A program made the translations under genes and the position numbers. A stretch of 8,884 nucleotides of DNA from Bacteroidales bacterium (GTDB lineage Bacteria; Bacteroidota; Bacteroidia; Bacteroidales; UBA932). Location: the NCBI GenBank assembly GCA_009784635.1, contig WRBG01000075.1, forward strand, positions 1-8,884, given 5' to 3'. The notes beneath the pieces are model-generated. The model saw only the letters and a program-made list of their open reading frames with translations. It was not told the DNA's origin and ran no database searches. Below are positions 1 to 6,231 of this stretch, piece after piece. How positions within the stretch are numbered: position 1 is the first letter of the stretch; each line of letters begins with the position of its first letter.

Positions 1-425
1 TATCCTCCTCCTTCGGGCAAAAATTGGGCCACCTGTCCGGGGAGGGATTCGCTGAACAACAAACCATAGAAAGCGCTGTCCAACACATTGCCCATGGCTC
101 CTACCAAAATCAGCGACATGCCCACCAAGACGCCTGTCGGAGCCTTGTATTTAATCAACCGGTGTATATAAAATCCGAGAAAAACGGCCAAACCAATCCT
201 AAACAGACTGAGCAAGACTTTTCCGATATCTCCTCCAAAAGACAGGCCAAAAGCAATTCCTTTGTTTTCTATAAAGAGCAACTGAAACCAAGAACCCAAT
301 ACGGGAATACTCTCTCCGAGGGACATATTGGTTTTTACCCAAATCTTAAACCACTGGTCCAAGAACAGAATCAGTATCACAATGGCTCCGACAAGAAAAC
401 TTCTTGACTTACGGGAAGAAAACAT
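1..425 (-). CDS. lspA: Lipoprotein signal peptidase (signal peptidase II), 3'-truncated by the window edge
   Basis: This inner-membrane aspartic peptidase removes the signal peptide of prolipoproteins after the lipobox cysteine has been lipidated. The first 141 residues are in the window. Visible are an N-terminal membrane segment (about 10-30) with the family DQxxK motif (D23, Q24, K27), the ENKGIAFG block (53-60) that matches the conserved N-x-G-x-A-F region, two further hydrophobic segments (about 68-88 and 97-115), and GNVLDS (112-117), where D116 is the first catalytic aspartate. The following SAFYG and PEGGG segments are of the Bacteroidota type. The second catalytic aspartate (V-x-D-F/M region) lies beyond the left edge. 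The ATG is 2 nt after the stop of the TraR/DksA gene, with GGGAATAGGT just before it, so the two are probably co-transcribed and translationally coupled. The long plus-strand ORF over this stretch is only a shadow. Confidence 0.93.
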   Translation of the reverse strand, partial: MFSSRKSRSFLVGAIVILILFLDQWFKIWVKTNMSLGESIPVLGSWFQLLFIENKGIAFGLSFGGDIGKVLLSLFRIGLAVFLGFYIHRLIKYKAPTGVLVGMSLILVGAMGNVLDSAFYGLLFSESLPGQVAQFLPEGGG

Positions 426-427
426 AC

Positions 428-835
428 CTATTCCCTGTTGTTTTTAGCTTCCACACACAAAGTAGCGTGAGGTACTAATTTAAGCCGCTCCTTGGGAATC
501 AAGGTCCCGGTTTCACGACAAACTCCATAGGTTTTATTCTCGATTCGAATCAAGGCCGTCTCTAAAGAGCGAATAAACTTATGCTGACGCAAGGCCAGTT
601 GCCCGGACTCTTCTTTGGATAATGCCGAAGCGCCTTCTTCTAAAACCTTGAAGGTGGGAGAAGTATCCTCGGTATCATTACTGCTGCTATGTGTAACCGA
701 TGCTTTTAAAGCGTCATAATCTTTCTTGGCCTTTTCTAATTTATCCAAAATAAGGACTTTGAACTCTTGCAGTTCTTCGTCGCTGTAACGAAGTTTTTCA
801 TAAACTTCTTTTACCGTCTTCTCTTGCTGTTCCAT
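428..835 (-). CDS. TraR/DksA-family RNA polymerase-binding regulator with a degenerate zinc finger
   Basis: This 135-residue protein belongs to the TraR/DksA family, which binds in the RNA polymerase secondary channel and changes promoter-complex stability, often together with ppGpp. Two predicted long helices (about 16-50 and 70-100) would form the coiled coil. The tip region contains NDTED with D54 and D57, a D-x-x-D pair that may correspond to the tip aspartates of E. coli DksA. The C-terminal finger is YGVC-RET-G...ATLC-VEA: C106 and C127 are kept, but the second cysteine of each CxxC pair is T109 and A130, giving C-x2-T-x17-C-x2-A. Zinc binding is therefore doubtful, although the fold may persist. 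It sits between ileS (46 nt upstream) and lspA (2 nt downstream). A TAnnTTTG motif lies about 20 nt before its ATG, so it may have its own promoter. The family call is firm; its actual regulatory targets cannot be seen here. Confidence 0.9.
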   Translation of the reverse strand: MEQQEKTVKEVYEKLRYSDEELQEFKVLILDKLEKAKKDYDALKASVTHSSSNDTEDTSPTFKVLEEGASALSKEESGQLALRQHKFIRSLETALIRIENKTYGVCRETGTLIPKERLKLVPHATLCVEAKNNRE

Positions 836-854
836 GGAGATAATATTTAAGCCG

Positions 855-862
855 CAAATGTA
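855..862 (-). promoter_or_regulatory. Candidate Bacteroidota -7 element upstream of the TraR/DksA gene
   Basis: Read on the minus strand the site is TACATTTG, a full match to the Bacteroidota sigma-ABfr -7 consensus TAnnTTTG, ending 19 nt before the ATG at 835. I see no clear TTTG -33 box at the usual 19-21 nt spacing, so the promoter is plausible but incomplete. If active, it would let the TraR/DksA-lspA pair be expressed apart from ileS. Confidence 0.4.
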
Positions 863-881
863 CTAAATTATTTGAATATGC

Positions 882-3800
882 TTACACCTTTGTCAGCGTT
901 ACGCCCAACACAGCCTCCCCCCACTCCACCGTCCGGTCATGGACGACCTCTTCTGTCACCAATAAGGAAGATGCTAAGGTTTGGGCGCATACATAGTCTT
1001 TAAATTCGCCCAACGCCTCCACCACATCGGCGGCGGAAGCTATGGCTACATGAATTTTATCCGTCACCTCAAAACCACATTCCTTTCTGAGGTTTTGAAT
1101 ACGGTTGACCAATTCTCGAGCCGTACCCTCCCTCCTTAGGCTGTCCGACACCGTAATGTCGAGGGCAATGGTGAGGTTGCCTTCTACCGCTACCAACCAT
1201 CCGGGCATATCTTCAGACGTAACAGACACGTCTTCTTGAGTCAAAATTACCTCTCCGGAGGCTAAAGCCAGACGATATTCCGGCGTGCGTTCCAAAGCGA
1301 TAATATCTTCTTGAGAAAAATGCTGAAGCGCCTCGGCCAATTCCTTCATCTGCTGTCCGTATTTCTTGCCCAAGGTTTTAAAATTAGGCTTCACTTTCTT
1401 CACAATCAATCCGGTCGTGTCGTACAGATACTCTATTTCTTTGACATTCACCTCGTTTAATACTATGGATTTAATGGCTTCCATTTGGGCTTCGATTTCT
1501 GAATCCGTTACCGGAACCACCATCTTGGCCAAAGGTTGACGTACCTTTATATTTACCTTGCGGCGGAGGGCCAATACCATGGAGCTGCAACGCTGCGCCA
1601 ACTCCATCCTTGCCTCCAAGACGTTATCTATCAGATTTTCATCATAATTTGGCATGGGGGCCACATGCACGGAATCGTCTTGAACTCCGGCATGTACATC
1701 CCTAAAGAGCCGGTCCGCAAAAAAGGGAGCAATGGGCGCCATGAGGATGGCTACGGTTTGTAAACAATGGTGCAGGGTCTGATAAGCCGCATATTTATCC
1801 TCGTTCATGCCTCCTCCCCAATAACGCTTGCGGTTTAGGCGTACATACCAATTGCTTACATGGTCGCAAACAAAATCTTGAATCAAACGGCCCGCCGTAG
1901 TTACGTCATAGTCGGCATAGGCCTCGTCTACCCGCTTGACCAAGGTATTCAGCAGCGACAAAATCCATCTGTCCAATTCGGAGCGGCGGGCTACGGGAAC
2001 TTGAGGCTCCTTGCCTGTATAACGGTCTACATTGGCATATAAAGCAAAGAAAGAATAGGTGTTATATAAGGTGCCAAAAAACTTTCTGCGCACCTCGTCC
2101 ACAGCCGCCGCGTCAAATTTAAGGTTGTCCCAAGGCTGGGCATTGGTCAGCATATACCAGCGCAGGGCGTCTGCCCCGTATTCGGCCAATGCGCCAAAGG
2201 GGTCTACCGCATTTCCCAGACGCTTGCTCATTTTATTCCCGTCTTTGTCCAATACTAAACCATTAGAAAGCACTGTTTTAAATGAGATTTTATTGCTGAC
2301 CATAGCCGCAATGGCATGCAGGGTGAAAAACCATCCACGGGTTTGGTCCACTCCCTCGGCAATAAAATCGGCGGTTTGGCCAAATTCGGGTTCGTCCAAA
2401 CGGGCCAAACCTTCCTGTGCGTAGGGCATGGCTCCCGAATCAAACCATACGTCAATCAAATCTTTCTCGCGGTACATGGGCTTTCCCTTAGAAGAAACAA
2501 GCACGAAATCATCTACATATGGTCTGTGCAAATCTATCTTGTCATAATTTTCGGACGAATAGTCTCCGGGGATGAAACCTTTATCCTTTAGAGGATTCGA
2601 GGGCATAACGCCGGCTGCAACCGCCAGCTCCAACGCTCCGTACAATTCTTCTACCGACCCCATGCAGCGCTCCTCATCTCCATCGGCCTCTCTCCAAACA
2701 GGCAAAGGCGTACCCCAATAACGACTCCGCGAAAGATTCCAGTCTTGAAGGTTTTCCAACCATTTTCCAAAACGTCCGGTACCGGTACTCTCGGGTTTCC
2801 AATTTATGGTCTTATTTAGTTCTATCATCCTGTCTTTAACCGCAGTAGTCTTGATAAACCAAGAATCTAAGGGATAGTAAAGCACGGGCTTGTCGGTCCT
2901 CCAACAATGGGGATAGTTGTGTATATGCTTCTCGATTTTAAACACTTTTTGGTTTTCTTTGAGCATGATGCACAAGTCTATGTCGAGCGTTACAGAGTCT
3001 TGAGCAAGCACGGGGTCGTAGGCATTTTTTACGTAGCGGCCTGCAAAGGAACCATATACGTCCACGTTTACCCGTTCTGCCACAAAAACAGGGTCTAAGT
3101 CCTCTATTTTATAGAACTTACCGCTGCGGTCAACCATGGCCTGCCTGTTTCCCTCCCTGTCTGTCATCAGTAAGGCCGGCACTCCATTGGCCTTACCCGC
3201 CCTGTCGTCGTCGGCGCCAAAGGTAGGGGCAATGTGTACCATCCCCGTACCATCTTGGGTCGTAACAAAATCGCCGGTTATTACCCTAAAGGCGCCGAGG
3301 CCGGGGTTAATCCACGGAATTAACTGCTCGTATTCAATCCCTTTTAAATCGTTGCCGGTAAATTCACCCGATAAAATACGATAAGGAATTAACTTGTCTC
3401 CTGCTTTATACTCCTCCAACGGAACCTCTTGGGCCTTCTCATTAAAATATTGACCAACCAGCTCTTTAGCTATGATATAGGTCTGTAACGCACCCGAATA
3501 GGGATTATAGGAGCGCACCCGCACATAGCAAATCGAAGGACCTGCGCACAACGCCGTATTGGAAGGAAGCGTCCATGGCGTGGTGGTCCATGCCAAGAAA
3601 AAGAGTTCCTCATTAGGGGTCGAAAATAATTTTTGGGACAAATCGTTGCGCACTATTTTAAATTGCGCCGTACAGGTAGTGTCCTTTACATCTTTATAGC
3701 ATCCGGGCTGATTCAGTTCATGGGTAGAAAGTCCCGTCCCCGCAGCAGGAGAATAGGGCTGAATCGAATAACCCTTATAGAGCAATCCTTTTTTGTAAAT

Positions 3801-4295
3801 ATCTTTTAATAAATACCATATAGTTTCTATATACCGATTGTCACAGGTAATATAAGGGTCGCTCATGTCTACCCAATAGCCCATTTGCTCGGTAAGCATC
3901 TCCCATTCGCGGGTATACTTCATCACTTCTTTGCGGCAGGCTGCATTATAGTCTTCTACACTGATGTTTACGCCAATATCTTCTTTAGTAATGCCCAACA
4001 TTTTTTCCACGCTCAATTCTACCGGCAAACCGTGGGTGTCCCAGCCGGCCTTTCGCCTTACATAATACCCCTTTTGGGTCTTATACCTGCAAAAAATGTC
4101 TTTGATGGCCCGCGCCATTACATGATGGATGCCCGGCATCCCGTTAGCCGAAGGCGGCCCCTCAAAAAAGACAAAAGAAGGAGCGCCTTTCCGCGCTTCC
4201 AAAGAGCGTTCAAAAGTCTTTTCTTCCTGCCACATCTTCCCTACCTCCCTGTTCAATTGGGCCAAATCCAAACCCTTATATTCTTTAAACTTCAT
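882..4295 (-). CDS. ileS: Isoleucyl-tRNA synthetase, type 2 (eukaryote-like), with swapped HIGH motif
   Basis: This class Ia synthetase charges tRNA-Ile in the cytoplasm and hydrolyses mischarged valine. It is 1137 residues, typical of type 2 IleRS. In order it shows: the N-terminal GPPSANG-MP-GIHH (46-58), where the HIGH tetrad reads G55-I56-H57-H58; the class-conserved RKAGWDTHGLPVE (81-93); the CP1 editing domain with the threonine-rich WTTTPWTLPSNTAL (236-249) and GMVHIAPTFGADD (351-363); the NLSRSRYWGTPLPVW block (520-534); DVWFDSG (615-621) and DQTRGWFF (650-657); the KMSKR loop (688-692); the anticodon-binding domain (about 770-900); and a C-terminal extension. The KMSKR form, together with the length, supports type 2. 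The ATG at 4295 gives the normal family N-terminus; another ATG 10 nt upstream is out of frame. A TAnnTTTG site lies just upstream, divergent from the CvpA gene. Numerous antisense ORFs inside it are shadows. Confidence 0.98.
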   Translation of the reverse strand: MKFKEYKGLDLAQLNREVGKMWQEEKTFERSLEARKGAPSFVFFEGPPSANGMPGIHHVMARAIKDIFCRYKTQKGYYVRRKAGWDTHGLPVELSVEKMLGITKEDIGVNISVEDYNAACRKEVMKYTREWEMLTEQMGYWVDMSDPYITCDNRYIETIWYLLKDIYKKGLLYKGYSIQPYSPAAGTGLSTHELNQPGCYKDVKDTTCTAQFKIVRNDLSQKLFSTPNEELFFLAWTTTPWTLPSNTALCAGPSICYVRVRSYNPYSGALQTYIIAKELVGQYFNEKAQEVPLEEYKAGDKLIPYRILSGEFTGNDLKGIEYEQLIPWINPGLGAFRVITGDFVTTQDGTGMVHIAPTFGADDDRAGKANGVPALLMTDREGNRQAMVDRSGKFYKIEDLDPVFVAERVNVDVYGSFAGRYVKNAYDPVLAQDSVTLDIDLCIMLKENQKVFKIEKHIHNYPHCWRTDKPVLYYPLDSWFIKTTAVKDRMIELNKTINWKPESTGTGRFGKWLENLQDWNLSRSRYWGTPLPVWREADGDEERCMGSVEELYGALELAVAAGVMPSNPLKDKGFIPGDYSSENYDKIDLHRPYVDDFVLVSSKGKPMYREKDLIDVWFDSGAMPYAQEGLARLDEPEFGQTADFIAEGVDQTRGWFFTLHAIAAMVSNKISFKTVLSNGLVLDKDGNKMSKRLGNAVDPFGALAEYGADALRWYMLTNAQPWDNLKFDAAAVDEVRRKFFGTLYNTYSFFALYANVDRYTGKEPQVPVARRSELDRWILSLLNTLVKRVDEAYADYDVTTAGRLIQDFVCDHVSNWYVRLNRKRYWGGGMNEDKYAAYQTLHHCLQTVAILMAPIAPFFADRLFRDVHAGVQDDSVHVAPMPNYDENLIDNVLEARMELAQRCSSMVLALRRKVNIKVRQPLAKMVVPVTDSEIEAQMEAIKSIVLNEVNVKEIEYLYDTTGLIVKKVKPNFKTLGKKYGQQMKELAEALQHFSQEDIIALERTPEYRLALASGEVILTQEDVSVTSEDMPGWLVAVEGNLTIALDITVSDSLRREGTARELVNRIQNLRKECGFEVTDKIHVAIASAADVVEALGEFKDYVCAQTLASSLLVTEEVVHDRTVEWGEAVLGVTLTKV

Positions 4296-4311
4296 TCCGG
4301 TACATTAAAAA

Positions 4312-4336
4312 GCGCACAAAGGTACGATTTCTGCGC
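4312..4336. repeat. Short inverted repeat in the ileS/CvpA divergent promoter region
   Basis: GCGCA at 4312-4316 and TGCGC at 4332-4336 form a 5-bp inverted repeat with a 15-nt spacer. It encloses the candidate ileS -7 element (4317-4324). It could be an operator, or a chance match: the arms are short. Confidence 0.25.
4317..4324 (-). promoter_or_regulatory. Candidate -7 element of the ileS promoter
   Basis: On the minus strand the site reads TACCTTTG, a full match to TAnnTTTG, ending 21 nt before the ileS ATG. It therefore predicts a short 5' leader of roughly 15 nt. No T-box-like leader fits in the space available. No obvious TTTG -33 box is visible at the standard spacing. Confidence 0.5.
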
Positions 4337-4344
4337 AAAATCCA

Positions 4345-4352
4345 TATATTTG
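4345..4352 (+). promoter_or_regulatory. Candidate -7 element of the CvpA-family gene
   Basis: TATATTTG matches the Bacteroidota -7 consensus TAnnTTTG and ends only 5 nt before the ATG at 4358. Transcription starting at the usual distance would begin at or next to the start codon, giving a leaderless or nearly leaderless mRNA. No strong -33 box is seen. Confidence 0.4.
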
Positions 4353-4357
4353 CCGAC

Positions 4358-4858
4358 ATGAACCTCAATTATATTGACCTAATCATTCTTGCTCTGTTGG
4401 TTAGTGCCGCCGTATCGGGCATTTGGAAAGGCTTTATTCACCAGCTATTTGGGATTGCAGCCCTGTTTTTGGGCGTATACTGCGCCTACCACTTTTCGTA
4501 TTTTGCTGCCTTTTGGATAGATAAATGGATACATCCCGATAAAACCACTATTGCCGTTATGGCTTTTACCCTTACCTTTTTGGTGGTACTGTTTGGGGTA
4601 ATTTTGGCCGGACGGCTTACCGAGAAAATCATAAAAGTCGTATTATTAGGCTGGCTCAACCGCATACTCGGACTGGTTTTTTCCTTGGCCAAAACGACCT
4701 TTATTTTGAGCGTTTGCATTTGGATTCTACGGGCCGTGGACCAAATTTGGCCGTTTTTTCCCCATCAGGATGCAAAAAATTCCATATTATTTGCCCCCTT
4801 GGAGCAACTTGCCCATAACATTTTTCCCTATCTAAGTAGCTTTCTTGCAAGCCTCTAA
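4358..4858 (+). CDS. CvpA-family inner-membrane protein
   Basis: This 166-residue hydrophobic protein has four likely membrane segments (about 7-27, 30-53, 63-86 and 103-126). Its N-terminus, NYIDLIILALLVSAAVSGIWKGF, is written here in parts as NYIDLII followed by a hydrophobic run and GIWKGF (21-26), the typical start of the CvpA/colicin V production family. The loop GRLTEKIIKV...GWLNRILGLVFSLAK (85-112) is also characteristic. Family members are required for colicin V secretion in E. coli and are linked to envelope homeostasis, but the molecular activity is not settled. In Bacteroidota it is usually a housekeeping gene. Its position upstream of a peptide-export cassette is suggestive, but 168 bp separate it from hlyD and a candidate promoter lies between, so I would not assign it to that operon. 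Confidence 0.85.
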   Translation: MNLNYIDLIILALLVSAAVSGIWKGFIHQLFGIAALFLGVYCAYHFSYFAAFWIDKWIHPDKTTIAVMAFTLTFLVVLFGVILAGRLTEKIIKVVLLGWLNRILGLVFSLAKTTFILSVCIWILRAVDQIWPFFPHQDAKNSILFAPLEQLAHNIFPYLSSFLASL

Positions 4859-5028
4859 AATTTTTTAAATTTTTCTGCCTTCAGATTTTTGTTTTTTGCC
4901 CGCTTCTGAGAAAAGCTCGGCTTAGGTTTGCGTACAGAATCGGAGGAGTTGCGGCTGTGGTTGGAATAGTGCGGAGGATACCGTAACTCCTTTTTTGATT
5001 CTGCACACATTAATCCATAAACATCCAT
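4855..5028 (-). CDS. Possible small basic protein (57 residues), uncertain
   Basis: A minus-strand frame starting with MDVYGL fills the whole gap between the CvpA gene and the HlyD gene. It overlaps the former's stop by a few bases and the latter's start by 2 nt. It is strongly basic (11 Lys and 4 Arg against 5 acidic residues), with a C-terminus rich in Lys (QKRAKNKNLKAEKFKKF). A TATCTTTG (TAnnTTTG) motif on the same strand lies 11 nt upstream of the ATG. I recognise no family. The frame is also open for 30 codons further upstream inside hlyD, and part of the Lys/Phe richness simply reflects the A/T-rich tract at 4856-4900. It may well be noncoding. Confidence 0.2.
   Translation of the reverse strand: MDVYGLMCAESKKELRYPPHYSNHSRNSSDSVRKPKPSFSQKRAKNKNLKAEKFKKF
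4923..4930 (+). promoter_or_regulatory. Candidate -7 element for the peptide-export operon
   Basis: TAGGTTTG matches TAnnTTTG on the plus strand, 96 nt before the HlyD start codon. A TTTG (4895-4898) lies upstream but with a 24-nt spacer, longer than the usual 19-21. If used, it gives an untranslated leader of about 90 nt. No GC-rich terminator hairpin with a T-run is visible after the CvpA gene, only an A/T-rich stretch (4857-4898), so read-through from that gene cannot be excluded. Confidence 0.3.
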
Positions 5029-6220
5029 GATGAATGTACCAAAGATATTGCCCTCCGGTTTTACCGAGGTTTCTGCAGAACAGATTTTGCATACATACAA
5101 CCGGAGTCCCAAAGTCATCTATTTAAGTGTTTTAATACTGATTATTACAGGCTTGACATCGCTATTTTTTGTTAAGGTAGACGTGAGTATTCGGGCGCAG
5201 GGCGTCATCAAGACCATGGGTGAAAGGGTTTATCCCAAAGCCTCCGGTTCGGGCTATCTGCAATACTTAAATCCTTTACTCAAAGAGAACGCGGCGATAA
5301 AGGCGGGCGATACGCTTATTGTTATCGGCAGGGAGGAATGGAACGAACAATTGATGAACGCAGCGCACAGGGAAAATGAGTTAAATGGCCTGCTTGCCGA
5401 TTTGGCCATACTCATCGGCCTTCCCCATAAGGAGTACGGGGAGGCGTATAACGAAGTCCCCGTTTTTCATACGGATGTGTACAGGCAAAACCATCAACTC
5501 TTTCGCTATCGCCATCAAAGTCATGTACAACATTTTTTGGCCGTGCAAAAGAATTATGAGCGGGACAAACGGTTGTTTGAACAACAGGTAATTGCCCCGG
5601 CCGATTTTGAGCGGACCCTGCATGAGTACGACAAGGCCGTTTTGGGATTGTCCACCCTCTACGGCGAGCAGATGAACCAATGGCGTCAAGAGCAACAAAA
5701 ATACCGCAATGAACGGATAGACATACAGTCGAGCATAGTCCAACTGACCATTCAAAAACAAGAACTTACCGTGCTGGCGCCGGTATCGGGCAGCGTCCAG
5801 CAACTGCCCGGACTAAAAGTCGGAAACTATGTAACTCAAGGCGAAATCCTCATGGAAATATCTCCGGACGGAGCCTTCCATGCAGAATGTTACGTCAGCC
5901 CCCGCGATATTGGCCTAATCCGAATCGGACAACAAGCGCTGCTCCAGATAGACGCTTTTAATTACAACGAATGGGGCATGTTGCAAGCTCAGGTTTCCGA
6001 CATAGCGCATGATGTCGTTTTGTTGGATGGGCAACCTTTTTTCAAGGTATTTTGTACGCCACAGAGAACATGCCTAAGTCTGAAAAACGGCTACACCGGC
6101 CAGTTAAAGAAAGGCATGACCTTTAGCGTTCGTTTTAAGCTAACAAGGCGCACGCTCTTTCAATGGCTGTACGACAAGGCCGACCACTGGCTAAATCCCA
6201 ACATGACCACCAAAGCATAA
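5027..6220 (+). CDS. HlyD-family membrane-fusion (adaptor) protein of a peptide exporter
   Basis: This is the periplasmic adaptor that links an inner-membrane ABC exporter to an outer-membrane channel in type I secretion. The 397-residue protein has a short cytoplasmic N-terminus and one membrane anchor (about 30-50). The first lipoyl half follows (about 57-100, with ASGSGYL and IKAGDTLIVI), then an alpha-helical hairpin (about 103-245, Gln/Glu-rich), the second lipoyl half (about 247-278, LAPVSGSVQQLPGLKVGNYV with GEILMEI), and beta-barrel and membrane-proximal regions (about 285-372). These match HlyD/EmrA-type adaptors. Two adjacent ATGs (5027 and 5030) are possible starts. The stop is 11 nt before the C39 ABC transporter start, so the two genes form one transcription unit and surely one exporter. 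The TolC-like partner is not in the window. Confidence 0.93.
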   Translation: MMNVPKILPSGFTEVSAEQILHTYNRSPKVIYLSVLILIITGLTSLFFVKVDVSIRAQGVIKTMGERVYPKASGSGYLQYLNPLLKENAAIKAGDTLIVIGREEWNEQLMNAAHRENELNGLLADLAILIGLPHKEYGEAYNEVPVFHTDVYRQNHQLFRYRHQSHVQHFLAVQKNYERDKRLFEQQVIAPADFERTLHEYDKAVLGLSTLYGEQMNQWRQEQQKYRNERIDIQSSIVQLTIQKQELTVLAPVSGSVQQLPGLKVGNYVTQGEILMEISPDGAFHAECYVSPRDIGLIRIGQQALLQIDAFNYNEWGMLQAQVSDIAHDVVLLDGQPFFKVFCTPQRTCLSLKNGYTGQLKKGMTFSVRFKLTRRTLFQWLYDKADHWLNPNMTTKA

Positions 6221-6231
6221 CGCATAACCGG

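Noticed and set aside
24..407. Plus-strand 127-codon open frame at the left edge
   Set aside because: It is antisense to lspA, whose minus-strand translation carries clear family motifs (DQxxK, ENKGIAFG, GNVLDS).
4296..4357. T-box or other riboswitch upstream of ileS
   Set aside because: Only 62 bp separate ileS from the divergent gene, and the -7 motif predicts a leader of about 15 nt, which is far too short.
3885..4361. 158-codon plus-strand frame over the ileS 5' end and intergenic region
   Set aside because: It is antisense to the conserved catalytic N-terminus of IleRS and ends just inside the CvpA gene; no family features.
4358..4858. CvpA as part of the bacteriocin export operon, by analogy with colicin V
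   Set aside because: CvpA-family genes are widespread housekeeping genes. A 168-bp gap with a candidate promoter separates it from the HlyD gene, so functional linkage is not supported by the sequence alone.
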